Shown piece by piece: positions 38,786 to 50,620 of a DNA stretch of 64,000 nucleotides. The stretch lies in assembly GCA_002633005.1 (NCBI GenBank), contig NMRA01000325.1:1-64000 (forward strand), read 5' to 3'. Position 1 is the first letter of the stretch, and each line of letters opens with the position of its first letter. The stretch comes from Phoronis australis. Its lineage: Eukaryota; Phoronida; Phoronidae. Below the pieces are notes generated by a model. It saw nothing but the letters and a program-made list of their open reading frames with translations, was not told the origin of the DNA and did no database searches. Made by a program: the position numbers and the translations under genes.

Positions 38786-39590
38786 TGTGACGGGACGTTC
38801 GTAACTTTACGCTTATTGTTATTCTTATTTAGTTGCAAATGTTCAGTTATTCTTATGCTAATGTCTTTGTTGCGTTTCACTGCGCTTTGTTTTCATATTG
38901 TATGTTAATGATGTCGGGACGACATTTTTTGTTAGGGGGGAGAATGTGACGGGACGTTCGTAACTTTACGCTTATTGTTATTCTTATTTAGTTGCAAATG
39001 TTCAGTTATTCTTATGCTAATGTCTTTGTTGCGTCTCAGTGCGCCTTTGTTACGTGGGCATGTGGGCGCGACTGTATGTGTCGGGCACTTCGCTAGCGAC
39101 AGGCTTAGGAGAAGGGTGTTTCCTTCTTTTGCTTTCATGGAAAGTTGATCGTTATCATGTGCAAATTGAACTGAAACGAATGCCTGATGAGAGAAAATAC
39201 ATATTNATCGAGTTGACGTATTTATACATAACAGTGTCCTGTGAGCGGTGAGTGAGTGAGTATATCGAGTTGACGTATTTATACATAACAGTGTCCTGTG
39301 AGCGGTGAGTGAGTGAGTATATCGAGTTGACGTATTTATACATAACAGTGTCCTGTGAGCGGTGAGTGAGTGAGTATATCGAGTTGACGTATTTATACAT
39401 AACAGTGTCCTGTGAGCGGTGAGTGAGTGAGTATATCGAGTTGACGTATTTATACATAACAGTGTCCTGTGAGCGGTGAGTGAGTGAGTATATCGAGTTG
39501 ACGTATTCATACATAACAGTGTCCTGTGAGCGGTGGCATCTTGTGCTCAATACACTTATTTGAAATTCGTTTGAATGAGTTAACGTCAAA
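38786..39590 (+). mobile_element. Nearly empty LTR element: two LTR starts 159 bp apart
   Basis: TGTGACGGGACGTTCGTAAC and the following 85-90 bases occur at 38786 and again at 38945. The second copy is preceded at once by TTAGGGGGGAGAA, a polypurine tract as found before 3' LTRs of Ty3/Gypsy elements. I read this as a truncated 5' LTR, an almost wholly deleted interior, the tract, and a long 3' LTR reaching to about 39590 (near GAGTTAACGTCA). The 3' LTR contains a 57-bp minisatellite. The exact right end and target duplication are not resolved. Confidence 0.6.
39207..39534. repeat. 57-bp minisatellite, about six copies, inside the LTR
   Basis: Units contain ATATCGAGTTGACGTATTTA, TACATAACAGTGTCCTGTG and AGCGGTGAGTGAGTGAG at strict 57-base spacing and with nearly no variation. 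An N stands at 39206 at the left edge, so the copy number in the assembly is unreliable. As 57 is 19 codons, the array is open in several frames on both strands without being a gene. Confidence 0.95.
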
Positions 39591-41688
39591 TATTTTTATT
39601 TTACATTACATACAGAGTCCACTGAATGATCAACAACGTTATCCATTCACCGTCGCTGTTTTATTTTTAGCTTGTACAAAACATTTTGTTCAATGAATAT
39701 CTCTGGAGTTAAGCAATACCATAAAATATGTCTCAAATACCTTCCAACCATGTAGCAAAAACTGCACACCCCTAAAAACTGTCCAAGGCATTGGTAAGTA
39801 AAACGAATGTCAAAATCCCATCAACGTTTGAGGCTTGGTTAAAATTTCTAAGATTGAACAGCTTTATTTCAATCGCTGCTGATGATCTCCACATTGTCGT
39901 TTATGGTAAAACGGATGACTATCATGAAAGAAAAGTTTTAAGACAGATTTACAATGATGTTAGCTTACTTCAAAAAATCAGTTATTGGCGTCACTATTTA
40001 GGAAATGTCTTTTAGAGATATTCAGTAACAGCGAATTCGACAACATTTGTTTTGTTTAAACATTACAGATAGTTACAGCGTTATGGTTGCAAGTACACAA
40101 GGTTGTGTCCAGCCTCGTGTTGCGTGCGCAAATCTGCAGATAAGTTAAGCCGTTGGGGTTATATGAAATATCCTGTTGGGTGTAGAAATGGCAATCCAGT
40201 CCAGGGACGATGCAGAGTTCATTGCCGCCATGTGTGGGGTGTGTCTGACAACATGTCCGTGGTGTAACTGTAAAGTGATAGACATTGTAAGTAGTGAACC
40301 AAATCTTAGTAACAAAGCTACGGGTGTGGTACTTTATTTTCGCATGTCTAAAAAGAACAAATTAACTGTTCTAAATCTCAATACATTTCACTAAAATACG
40401 TTTAAACCGAGAGGAAATTCACATCTATGGAGTTATAAATTATATAAAGCTGATAAAACTTTTCGCTATATTCTTATCACGTTTTAGTCCCTGGCACAGT
40501 TTTACTTCAGTTTTGTACTATAATTTATATACAGGAAGAATATAAATTTCACTTGTAGACGTAAATTTGGTTGAAGTCATCCCAATTCATTCAGGTATTC
40601 ACGCCGGGTGTCCACGTGTAAACCATATCCACCTACATTAACACGAGTGCTTCAGGTTGAGCACGCTATTAATAGTCCAAGCTCTCGGCTTCAAAAAGAT
40701 GATTAAGTACCATCTGGGCGCGCAACTTTAAATTATGATTCCAAGGTAAATACATCGATGCCTCTAGTTTATTGGAATGAAAGCAATCTAATCTGGCAGG
40801 TTTTGTTGTTATCCTCCCTGAAAATTACCCACTTAAGATAGGGTATATTTGCTTCAGAATTTAAACATCTGACATAAAATTTGTTTCTTGTGTGCATGAT
40901 TATGCTTGACGCAAGGTTGATATTGTTTTTGTGCAAATGTAATTTCATTGGATGACCTCATTCTGACCTCAGGGAGGCCGTCTTCAATTTTTTAATGATA
41001 ACTGCCGCTTTGAAAGATTGAAGAAACATAGGTTTCAATAAAAAGAAGTCATAAAGGAAAAATAGCAGTTTTTGTTTCGCATTTCAAACGGACAGAAGTG
41101 TGTTGTGTACAATGATTAATTTGAGAGCAGATTTTCAATATTTTTTTACAATATAAAGCAGCACTCCCTTTGGTCTAAGAGCCTGTCATCAGAAGCAATG
41201 TTGCTACGCTCACAATGTTCCAACCAACTAGTGGTAAAGTAATATCACTCTCCATACACGAAACTGGTTTTAACTGCAAATACGAAGACATCGCTCCAGT
41301 CTTACACATCCTGCAAAGGTGGTTCTCCCCTTCAATTGATGTTGCACGAAACAAAGTATGCCAGCAAAATCCTATTTGTATAAACAAACAGCATTAAAGG
41401 AGAAGGAAACCTTTTTATATCATTTTTACGAAAAATACGGTTCGTTGATTATTCCAGACACATGTTTCAGTTAATAGCAGCTTCCCGTGATTTTAGTAAT
41501 TAGTCGTGCCCTAAAGTGACCTTTAGGGAGTTAAGAATTTCCCGCCAATTTCTTCCTGCTTTCGAGTTTACTGTGAGAATCTGTTATACTGTTCTTTTCC
41601 TGCTGGTTTCCTAATATCGTCACCACCACTTCTCATTGGCGAGTATTCTACGACAACCTAGGTTGTTATAGAACTTAGTTACGTTGGA
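39591..41688. other. No gene recognised
   Basis: Open frames at 39791-40015, 40176-40394 and 41175-41397 are short and lack domains. Splice partners or conserved motifs were not found. No repeat structure was noted. Confidence 0.35.
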
Positions 41689-41689
41689 T

Positions 41690-42420
41690 TAAGGATCGTT
41701 TAGTTTGTAGTAGACTGATGGCTGGAGTTGGCGACCCATGTCACATACACAGTGACGTGTACGGAGACATTGTTCAAAGGAGTGGTAACGAGGAATTTTT
41801 TCACGAGCAGTCAGTGGTTGGATAATGTTTGAGCCCGAGTATAGTGAGGCAGAGTACGCACAGCCAGCTGTTGAGAGAGATGAGGCAGAGACTGGCTGGA
41901 CAGAGGTGGTGGGACGTTTTGATGCAAGAGCACGGTGTGCAGTCAACTGGAATACCTGTGATGTTCCCACTGGATGGTGACCTGAGCACCGGCCAACTGG
42001 ACGACGAACTATCTTCGCCATCGGGAGTCGAATTGGGCCTGTGTTCACTCCCACTACTTTCAGGTGCTTTCAGGCTCTGTGACAGAGACAACACAAGCAC
42101 AAGGCGAATCACAGCTAGTTCCATGGAACTGCATGCTCTGGGGGTACGTTCGGAGGCACGGGTGACAGTAGACGAGGCCACAGCTCGCGAAGCTTCTCGC
42201 TACAAAAATGCTTTGTACGTTGCGTGGACGGGTAACACCGCATTCTTCACACGAGCGACCCAATTAAGTACGGCGTCAAGTGTGTCATCTTTCGGAAAGC
42301 AATGTAATGCATACCTACCCAAAATGCGGCATACCCGTCAATGAACATGCTAGGAGAGTCGTAGGTCGGTGTCGACGACGGCCAATGGTCGGAAGGGTCA
42401 AGTGAGTTTATTCATTACGC
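41690..42420 (+). other. GC-richer block with a 171-codon open frame, unassigned
   Basis: The frame 41829-42344 is the longest plus-strand frame here, but the alternative frame from 41826 reads FEPEYSEAEYAQPAVERDEA, then TGWTEVVG, a stop, and GPVFTPTTF. That order loosely recalls the acidic N terminus and first block of piggyBac-derived proteins. The resemblance is weak. The block is richer in G+C than its surroundings and may be a decayed transposase or a chance frame. Confidence 0.25.
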
Positions 42421-44088
42421 GATCGTTGACGTCATCTAGTGCTGTCTTCTTTCACAGGCTTGGGAATCGGAAGCCACATCAATTTAAAAGTTCGCCTAAT
42501 ACGTAAACGTGTAAAATATGTACGCGCTCACGCGTGTAAAACTCGCACGTGTTCACGCGTAAACGTGTAAAACATTGTACGCATTACCTACTGACAGGCT
42601 TAAGATTTCTATACTATCTGCTTCTTTTTTAGAACACCAAAACTTGATACATTTTCATGCGTTGTTAGTGATAGCCTGAAACAGGTCTATTATAACTATG
42701 CCGTGGAGTTGGTGGCTCATTTTATACGGCTGCAATTATGCTATACTATGAACTTCGTTTTGCTGCTGATCCCTAGAAACCGTGGCCACTCTTGGATTTT
42801 ATGACCTGGGGCAATGTTTCTGTACGTAATGAGTCTTTGTTTCTTTTAAACTTTTTGAAGTCTTTGATGACTTTTCGTAGTCCTATGTGTCAAACACTAC
42901 ATTAACACACTCGGATGCTAAAGCTTCGTGTAGAACAAATGACAGCATACACTGTGTAACTTCGGCAAGGGGTTTTTTCATGGCCATCCAGTTTTTGAAG
43001 AACTTTCATCCCGTCAATTCTGCTGCTGTCAATTCAGGTTGGTTAGTGCATTACAGGTCTTCTGTCATATTCCATCGACATTTATTCCCTGAATTTCGTG
43101 ACCGTGGCCCACACGGATAAGGTAATACGCCTTTCATCTGCCGTTTATTGCTTTTTGCAATAATGTCTGCCGTCTATTGCTTTTTGCAATAATATGAGTT
43201 TCTGACCTTCGACTAATTTGAGAGTTTATCTGGAAGAATGTAGTCATTTTCATACACTGAATACGCGAAACATGGGCCATGTAATTCCGTTGTACAAGTA
43301 AGATCATTCCTGTCAAATTGGTGACAATCACTCGGTGAGAATGCAGGCTAATATTCATAGCATTTCAACGTCAGCCACATTGAAATTTAACATGACGGTG
43401 CCCCTTGAAGTTGATCAAAATTACAAAAAATGCAGTTGCAATTACTCAAGTAGAAAAGAGCATTCATCAATATTCATTTGAGCGTGATATTTAGCGCTAC
43501 TGAGAACGACTGCAATGCAAACTGCCATGCCTTAAATATTGACTTCAAAAATGGCTCTGACTACAAAGATTATTGAACGTCTGTGAAAACGTACGGTTAA
43601 TCGTATTATTGATGATTATTCCCCCAGTTTCTATTTTCGATGGGAGCCATTTTGGATTCCAATAATTAGACCTAAATTGTTAAATATTTGAACGGCAGAC
43701 GATCTGACAACTACTGAAACCATATTATGACTATAAAATTTGTTTGCTTCCTCACTTCCTGTTTGTGAGCTTCCGCTTTCAAAACTTGACGCCATATTGA
43801 AATCCAAGATGGTGTCTATTTAGCTGGGAGTATGGAGTTGCTTTCATATAAAATTGCTTTACAAGAACCATGATATAAACATGTATAATTTTACCCTTCC
43901 AGATGGTACCAATAACTTAGTGGAATCATAGACGTCTCGTGGTTCTTCCACAAGAACAAAATGATGACATGGTCTGCTTGCACAATTGTCTGTGTGGGCA
44001 ATGTAAGGATGTCAAATGCTCACTGCCAAGGAATTCTTAAGACCACGATATTCATCGTGACCATCAGTGCAACTGCATCTTTAGTCCT
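42421..44088. other. No gene recognised; small duplications
   Basis: A short local duplication at 43137-43195 repeats GCCGTTTATTGCTTTTTGCA or a variant. Another stretch (42498-42575) repeats CGTGTAAAA-type phrases. Nothing else was seen. Confidence 0.4.
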
Positions 44089-44335
44089 GGGGCCCGTTCC
44101 AAGAAAACTAACTTAGCTAAGACAAATCTTAAATACCCCAGCCAATTTTAAGATTCAACTTAAATTTGTTTCAAGACCGTTTCAAGAAAAAGATCTTAGT
44201 TTGGTTTCAATTTTTTACTTAGTTTTGTCTTGATAATAGGTAACTTATCAAATGTGGAATTTCGAATTTTGGAACATTAGGCAAGTCTTAGACTTAAGTA
44301 AAAAATGAACTTAAGTCTGTTTCTTGGAACAGTCT
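44089..44335. mobile_element. MITE with GTTCCAAGAAA terminal inverted repeats
   Basis: The left end is GGGGCCCGTTCCAAGAAAAC. The right end, CTGTTTCTTGGAACAGTC, is its imperfect inverse. TTAAG-rich subterminal repeats (CTTAGCTAAG, TAAGATTCAACTTAA, CTTAAGTCT) fill the interior. Non-coding. The superfamily is not determined. Confidence 0.6.
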
Positions 44336-44496
44336 TTGAGTCTTTTGTCTTCAAATTGGTTTAGAAGGAGCTCAGTGCTATTAAAACTTGTTCCTGATAT
44401 TTTTTAACGTTGAACTGTAACTGCTTATCAATGCAAAAGCTTCCTTTGGGAAGTAGCTGATACTTTGTTTTATTCCACAGCCATCGATTTACGTTA

Positions 44497-44655
44497 GCCA
44501 ATTTAGCAGCAGACTGAAAGGAATTTTCAAGCATATTCCAGGCTTGGAGCCAATTTAGCAGCAGACTGAAAGGAATTTTCAAGCATATTCCAGGCTTGGA
44601 GCCAATTTAGCAGCAGACTGAAAGGAATTTTCAAGCATATTCCAGGCTTGGAGCC
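44497..44655. repeat. 52-bp tandem repeat, three copies
   Basis: The unit GCCAATTTAGCAGC...AGCATATTCCAGGCTTGG occurs three times at exact 52-base spacing with nearly no divergence, so it is recent. It lies about 90 bp beyond the stop codon of the FAMeT-domain gene. Confidence 0.95.
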
Positions 44656-44744
44656 AAAAGACACTAGTCACTGATCATTATTTCATTTCAAAGGTTTCAA
44701 GCTAGTGTCTGTTAATAAGCGCAGTTATGGTGCATGCTTATTGA

Positions 44745-47700
44745 TTACTTACAGTCAGGGTTATAAATTTTCCACATGCCCGAAGCACCCCAACCGGTTG
44801 ATACACTAATGCCGGTGATCTTGTACGGAGTCTTATCCGAGTAGTACATCAATGTGGAATCGGGGGTTCCAACCTGGATAATAAAAGCCAATAGGTAAAC
44901 AATTAATCATGAGAGTAAACTGGGGTCAACGGATGGCAATTCCAAAAGCATCTTTGGTGTTATTCATAAAGCCACGAAGCTAAGGCCGCGCACGCATCAG
45001 GGTTACGCCACCGAGACCACTCTTTTCTGTTGTAAATTTTGCGGCGTTCCGGTAGCAGGGCCCCCAACCCGGAATTTCTGGTTCTGCTCGTTATTGTAGT
45101 TAAAAGGAAACGCTCATTGCTAGATGACACCACTTGACATAAGCACACACGAGCATGTTTTTTTGGACACTGAAAGAATCTTACCTTTCTGTATGTCTAA
45201 CGTCAACGATTCAAGATATTTTACAAACGCAAGAGACGTAATCAAATTATGTTAAAAAAGTATGAGAGAGCGGTTAGTTGAAATGACCCCGTGATCCGAT
45301 CTTGCTCCGTGTGAGAACGTATAAGCAGGGACTGGTGAGCCACAGAGCGTGCCCGCCCCCATAACGTACACGACCAGGAAAAAAACTCCGGCAGCATGCA
45401 ATTTTGGAGTGACGTGGGTATTTTTTCGAACCAGCAGTTTAGTTCGAAACGTGAGTTAAATAAATCATTCCGACGAAGAACGCGGTACCGCTGGTCAACG
45501 CTTGTTTTATCAGCACTTACTGGCAACTATGAACCATAGTTACGTACTCTGATTGTATTCCAGAAATCCCATGAAATCCAAAACGTTTTAAATTCATCAC
45601 ACTTCAGATATCTGCCTCTCCTCTCGGCTCTCGGGGGTCGCTCTTGTTTCTTCTTGCGGATAACGGACTTCGTATTGCCCCACCCACCGATCACAATCTC
45701 GTAAGTGTTATCTACGTCTTGGTTAACGTCTGCCATTAAATTGATGTGTGCGTCATTACAGGTTTTCACTTCGAATTTTACGTAGCGATGGCGACTGAAG
45801 TCATACTTGGAAGGGATGTACTTGTATTCGTTTCGTGTGTTTATCGTCTCGTAAGATTCGCCTAAAATACAATTGCAATCAATACACCACACTGTTAAAA
45901 TATTCTCAGAACGATTACAAATTAATTGACTGCAGGCTTGACCAACAGGCCCGTTCTGGAGTTAACTCTCCTCTTTCCTGTAGCAATAAATTAAACATAT
46001 ATTAACAATTAAGGAGAGCAATGAAAATAACAACAGAAAAGAACATACAAAGAAATAGGATACAATTCAAGTTTGTTTAAAAACGTAAATTCAATGTATT
46101 TTACAAAGAATTAAACACATAGATTATAGATACACGGGAGACCGCACGGTTAGAAAAACATAAGGCTAAGATATAAGCCAGGTGGTCACCGATACTTCAA
46201 TTAGCATGCACGCACCCAGCCTAAAAATAGGGGGCTCGAATTTTTGAGAATGTGCACCTTTTACTAAAAATGCGGGGTACGTTCAGTGGTATGAATTGCG
46301 CATTCGCCGAATTCCTGTCTTTTTAGTGGACTTTTGTCTCATTTCCTACTTTTTAGGACTTTTTGTTTCTCTGAGGCGGACCTTTTTGCCCACTTCGCCA
46401 AATGGGGGGCTCGAACGAGCCTCCCCTGGGACGCGCATGATTAGAACATGCCTAACAATAGAACGTTACGCTGAGAGCTGTAAGTGCTTAAATATGTAAT
46501 TTTTAAATAGAACCGCCAAAGGTCCCCTGTAATAAAATAAATACATGGAAATGCAAAAATTGACAGGGATAAGTGAATAGGCCAAAACAGGAAGAGACAA
46601 AATTAGAGGTGTACTGGCACAGCTCAGGACAGTTTGGGAACACAATTAGACGCTGTTACATTTGAAGCAATTGAAGATAAGACAGATTGGATCGTAGTTG
46701 CTAATTTTAAAATTGGTTAAGAACCTGCAACAATACTAGTACAGTTAAAATCAGGGGTACGTGAAAAGCAAATCAGCTGTGCTCCTGGACTAGCCTTATT
46801 AGCGTTAGAGTTTGATGTATAAGTCTCACACCACTTTTTAATGGTCGACCAAGGATGAAGTTGACCGGTGTATTTAAATCAGGTGAACACGTCACTTATG
46901 TTTTTACAATCTTAACTGGCGTTACTTTAGTCATAATTCAAAAATAACGCAGGTTTTGACTCGTGATCACCATGGCAACTGTTCACGATATCACTCGAGC
47001 AGAACACTATGTTTTGGTTAACACAACAGCTGTGCTACCACGCCTATATATAAAGCTATCCAAATCGAACAAGGTGCATCTGAAATCGTTGAGCAGTTGT
47101 TGAATAAATATCGTACAAGAAATTGCAGAAAATGACAGAAATAAGAGAATGTAAAAACATTTTAAAATCTGGTAAAATGTATATTAAAAACACTAGTTTT
47201 CGAGCCTTAATGGGTGCGCCTCTTCATCAGGTGTGAATACAAGTGGCGCGAAAGGCTTATTTATACTAACCTGTTCATAACTGAAGTTTGGCACATGTAA
47301 TCCTTTTGCGTCACTTGTCTTCACACCTGATGAATTGTCGCACCCATTAAGGCACGAAAACTAAAATTTTTAAACGGAGTTTAAAATGTTTTAACCTGCT
47401 TCTGCATTGTCTAACTTTCTTCGGCCTCGAAATATATGTCATCTTAATATGGAGAATGAGACAATTTGAAATGTTGAAAAATAAGACCGGTACTTTATTA
47501 TGGTAAAAATGTGACCAAATGGGCAAGTTTTTGAACAGTTCACCCAACCCTAATGATATGGAGACTGGAGGCAAGACAACTCAGTAAGAACACACGTGCC
47601 ACCTTTCATTATCATGGTTCCTTAAGGTGGCACTTAAATATTTACGTAACAAATATTTGAACTTTGAAGTATCCACTTTGAACGTGTTTGTGATCAGAAA

Positions 47701-48378
47701 GACATCTTACTAACGAAAACAACTTAAAATTTGTAAAATCAACTAAGCCACAACAAATCCGTCCTCCATCACAAAAATGATTTAGACCACTTATCGTATC
47801 GTTATGAAATTGGCCACAAATTGCTCCTTAGTCAAATTGGAGACACTTTCGGGGCATCATGGCTTGTAACTGCGCATCAATTTGTACGTCGGAGCATGGC
47901 CTGAAGAAATGACGAACTGGCTTCATAATATTCCTTAACGTGATAGGATTTTATTTCCGTTACCAACAAAAACATAAAGATTTTCTCGAGTTGATAACAA
48001 CACACGTTCAATCGTTTTTCACGGGGACTTAGTAATATAGTCAATTTCCTGTCTAAAAAGCACTAAAATGTAATTCAAATTATACCATCAAACCCTCAAC
48101 AATGAAATCGTAACTTACTCCAAGCGTGGTTTACGGACATTTACATTTATTACACTGAGACCATCGCTACCAAATTTTGGACGTCAGTTGACACCGCCTT
48201 ACTACACAGTATCATCTTTTGTGTCAGGAAGGCACCCAGTGAAAGTCATGAATTCCTTGAAAGTCGTGATCCGATTCGAAACCATCGGGCCACTCACTAC
48301 TTTCCAATCGTTAATATTTAAAACGTTACCATGACAGTAGTAACTGGTAATAAGCAGCACCAGAACAGGAATCCACAT
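44745..48378 (-). CDS. Small secreted protein with farnesoic acid O-methyltransferase (Methyltransf_FA) domain
   Basis: Coding exons 48330-48378, 45548-45861 and 44745-44873 join in phase (492 nt, 163 residues). Residues 1-17 (MWIPVLVLLITSYYCHG) are a signal peptide. The rest is one domain with FEVKTCNDAHINL, YEIVIGGWGNTKSVIR, FKTFWISWDFW and VSTGWGASGMW, all hallmarks of the FAMeT/DM9-like domain family (PF12248). Despite the family name, methyltransferase activity is doubtful for such proteins. Carbohydrate or other extracellular binding is more often proposed. The first intron uses G|GTAACG. If it is retained, the frame runs on to about 48211 and gives a short secreted peptide of 56 residues. 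A second acceptor at 45891 is phase-compatible and would add ten residues. The stop follows a possible donor (GACT|GTAAGT), so a longer isoform is possible. Confidence 0.8.
46190..46450. mobile_element. Fragment related to the hAT-type element at 62.1 kb
   Basis: AGGGGGCTCGAATTTTTG, GTGCACCTTTTACTAAAAA and a second GGGGGGCTCGAACGAGCC block match the internal part of 62132-62659 (GGGGGGCTCGAATTTTTG, GTGGACCTTTTACTGACAAA). It lies in the second coding intron of the FAMeT-domain gene. Ends are not clear. Confidence 0.5.
47040..47110 (+). promoter_or_regulatory. TATATAAA box followed by AATAAA, possibly a solo-LTR core
   Basis: TATATAAA near 47046 and AATAAA near 47103 lie about 57 bases apart on the plus strand. 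A promoter and polyadenylation signal this close are typical of short retroelement LTRs. No gene on the plus strand follows. LTR boundaries were not found, so the reading is tentative. Confidence 0.3.
47194..47365. repeat. Inverted repeat, probably a Penelope-like element relic
   Basis: The left arm has TTTTCGAGCCTTAATGGGTG, then CATCAGGTGTGAA. The right arm (TTCACACCTGATGAA, then CACCCATTAAGGCACGAAAA) is its inverse with a few differences, separated by about 80 bases. CATCAGG next to a GAAAA-type conserved end is common at Penelope-like termini. Confidence 0.5.
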
Positions 48379-48980
48379 CTTGAAAACCCTGTAATAAAAC
48401 CAAAATGTTAAATAGAACAACCCTTTCCAGTCATCCATTGCCGGGTTGGCAGTGTTTCCATACAAATACATACGTACGTACATACATACATATGAATGCA
48501 TGTTACATACCTGTACATGCTAAATTTCCTATTATGCACAACTGACAACTTTAATCGTATTTTTTATGAGCAGGTTCTATTTGAATTTAAAAAATGATTG
48601 AATTCCTTTATAATTTGAATTCATTAAGAACTTACATAAAATGCTTTTGTTCGATTATCCTTCGAAAGTGTGCTCATTGTTTGGACTTACAATGTCCACC
48701 GTATGAGAACTCAAACCAGCGGCATATCAGTTTATAGTTTATTAGCTAATTTGGATTAGTAAAAACTGTCGCCAAAAATACTTCCAACAATACGCATTAA
48801 GAATATTTTAGCCAAAATATTTAGTTAAAAGTTATTAATAAAAATATACATCAGCGCTAGAATATTTTCCCGTGCGATACTTATTGTACCAAATGATTTC
48901 CACTTACTGACTAAAACTTGTCTCGGCAACTGATTCGCTCCAGAGAAGTACATGGGAGCGCCAACCACTCTAATTTATAA
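48379..48980 (-). promoter_or_regulatory. TATA promoter and 5' UTR exon of the FAMeT-domain gene
   Basis: On the minus strand TATAAAT lies at 48973-48979. About 65-70 bases downstream a consensus donor, GTCA|GTAAGT, ends at 48908, and the acceptor TATTACAG at 48389 precedes a 10-base leader (48379-48388) and the ATG at 48378. This gives a 5' UTR exon of roughly 48908-48945 and a 519-base UTR intron. The TSS position is inferred from TATA spacing. Confidence 0.5.
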
Positions 48981-49780
48981 GGTGCTATTGACGTAGTCAT
49001 GCCGTCGTTGACATGATTGGGTAGATGTATGTCCAGTCCAGTTTACTGAGAACAAATAGCTGATTTGGTGAGGTGACTAAAGCAATAAATCTTTTCCGAA
49101 ACCTTTATGAATGTCGTAAACACTTACACTGGCTCTAGACGGTCACATTTTTAGTAAATAGCTCTTATAAATTGTCAAGAATACAACTAAGTGCAAAACG
49201 CACCTGTATTAAATGTAAAACCTGCGTCATCAATATAAATACTACACGCTATTACATTTGAGTTCATAGGACCATTTCCGCACTGATCATTACACGATGC
49301 TGACTTTATGCTTTAGCGAATATACTGGTTCCTTGACATTGCATTGTGAAGCAGGTATCTGAAAGGTCCGCATAAATCTCGAAACGTAACCGCCATTTCT
49401 GAGATATGAAGGAAGAAGATTATAAAATGGCCATTGATAAGCACAAAACTATATGAGCGTGAAATTACCAGCGTACAACTTCTTCAGAGCTCACGTGACC
49501 TACACTGCCAAACCAATTTCTCATTGGATATAACGATTAAACTTGTAAAACAGGAGTGACTAACTCTCGGTCGTACATGTAAGGCGGGCAAAAGGTACAT
49601 TTACCCGAACGGCCGCGCACGATGGTTTATTGGTCAATGTGATAAGTAGTATCAGGAAGAGTGGTTATCTCTTCCTGGTAGTATGCATAAGAGTACGCGA
49701 GGAACCGTAAAGATTTACAGCACATTCGGAAGGTAGAGGCAAGCGATATGAGTAACAACGAAAAAGAGTCTTAGTTATGG
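48981..49780. other. No gene recognised
   Basis: Upstream flank of the FAMeT-domain gene. No exon, RNA gene or transposon end was identified. Confidence 0.4.
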
Positions 49781-49939
49781 GAACCAGCTTTGGATGAAAC
49801 CACTGAAAACATTCCACTAAGAAGCAAAGCGGTAATTGAATCCGCCCACTTGTTGTGACATTAACGTGAAATTCTCTTGGGAGATACAGTCGCAGTTACA
49901 AACTGAATGCCGCTAGAACGCACCACAGTAGCGCAGCCC

Positions 49940-50620
49940 GTCCGAAAATGAACTCCACTCACGACATGCATGCACTTGTTAGTGGGAACACGGCATCTGC
50001 CAATTCTCCATTATAATCTGAGCGATTTGGAATACAGATGCTTAGACTGGCGACAAAATGTAGACTCGAAAATAAACAAAACGGACACTATATTGGTGGC
50101 GTCAAACCGTCCAAAAATGGAAAGGGTCCGTCGTCTCCATAATAAAAAACATACTTGCCAAACTTCATAAAAATATGTTAAGGAATAATGAAGATACAGA
50201 GGCAAATGACAATGTATAAAGTAAACTAAACGCCTGCCAATTTTCATAGTAGTAATCCCTCGAGTATTAGCAAAAAATGAGGATGACGATAAAAACGGGC
50301 TCCAAAATAACAAAAATGACCGCAAGGTGGTGCGAAATGTCAAATCTTTCCATTGTGTACTTCATCGAAACTATTTGTCACATTTCATGCACGTCTATGA
50401 ACTGTGAAGATAAAGAGACAAACACTGAAATTGCTACTTAAGGAAGCACAGTGGGGTAGTTGAATCGGTCCAAAACTCATCATCTGTCGTCAACTTCATA
50501 GAAACCCCAGACCACCAGAAACACATTTGGCAAATCTCCCTATAAAGGAGTAGAGGTACAGCAGCGGACGCCAGACCCCCAGAAGGATCACCGCATATCG
50601 TAGTAATTTCAAAAGCCGTC
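49940..50620 (+). repeat. SINE-like modules, same family as at 15.8 kb
   Basis: Shared phrases are GGAACACGGCATCTGCCAA, AAAATGACCGCAAGGTGGTG, ACTATTTGTCACATTTCATG, AGAGGTACAGCAGCGGACGC and CAGACCCCCAGAAGGATCA. Two to three diverged modules follow each other. Open frames here are incidental. Confidence 0.6.

Noticed and set aside
39207-39534. CRISPR-like array
   Set aside because: The repeats are directly adjacent without unique spacers, and the sequence is eukaryotic.
38932-39589. Long open frames of 144 and 192 codons on the minus strand
   Set aside because: They are the 57-bp minisatellite read in frames kept open by its 19-codon period.
41689-42344. piggyBac-like transposase
   Set aside because: Only a short acidic stretch and GPVFTPTTF recall the family; a stop interrupts and no catalytic Asp block was seen, so it is listed as unassigned.
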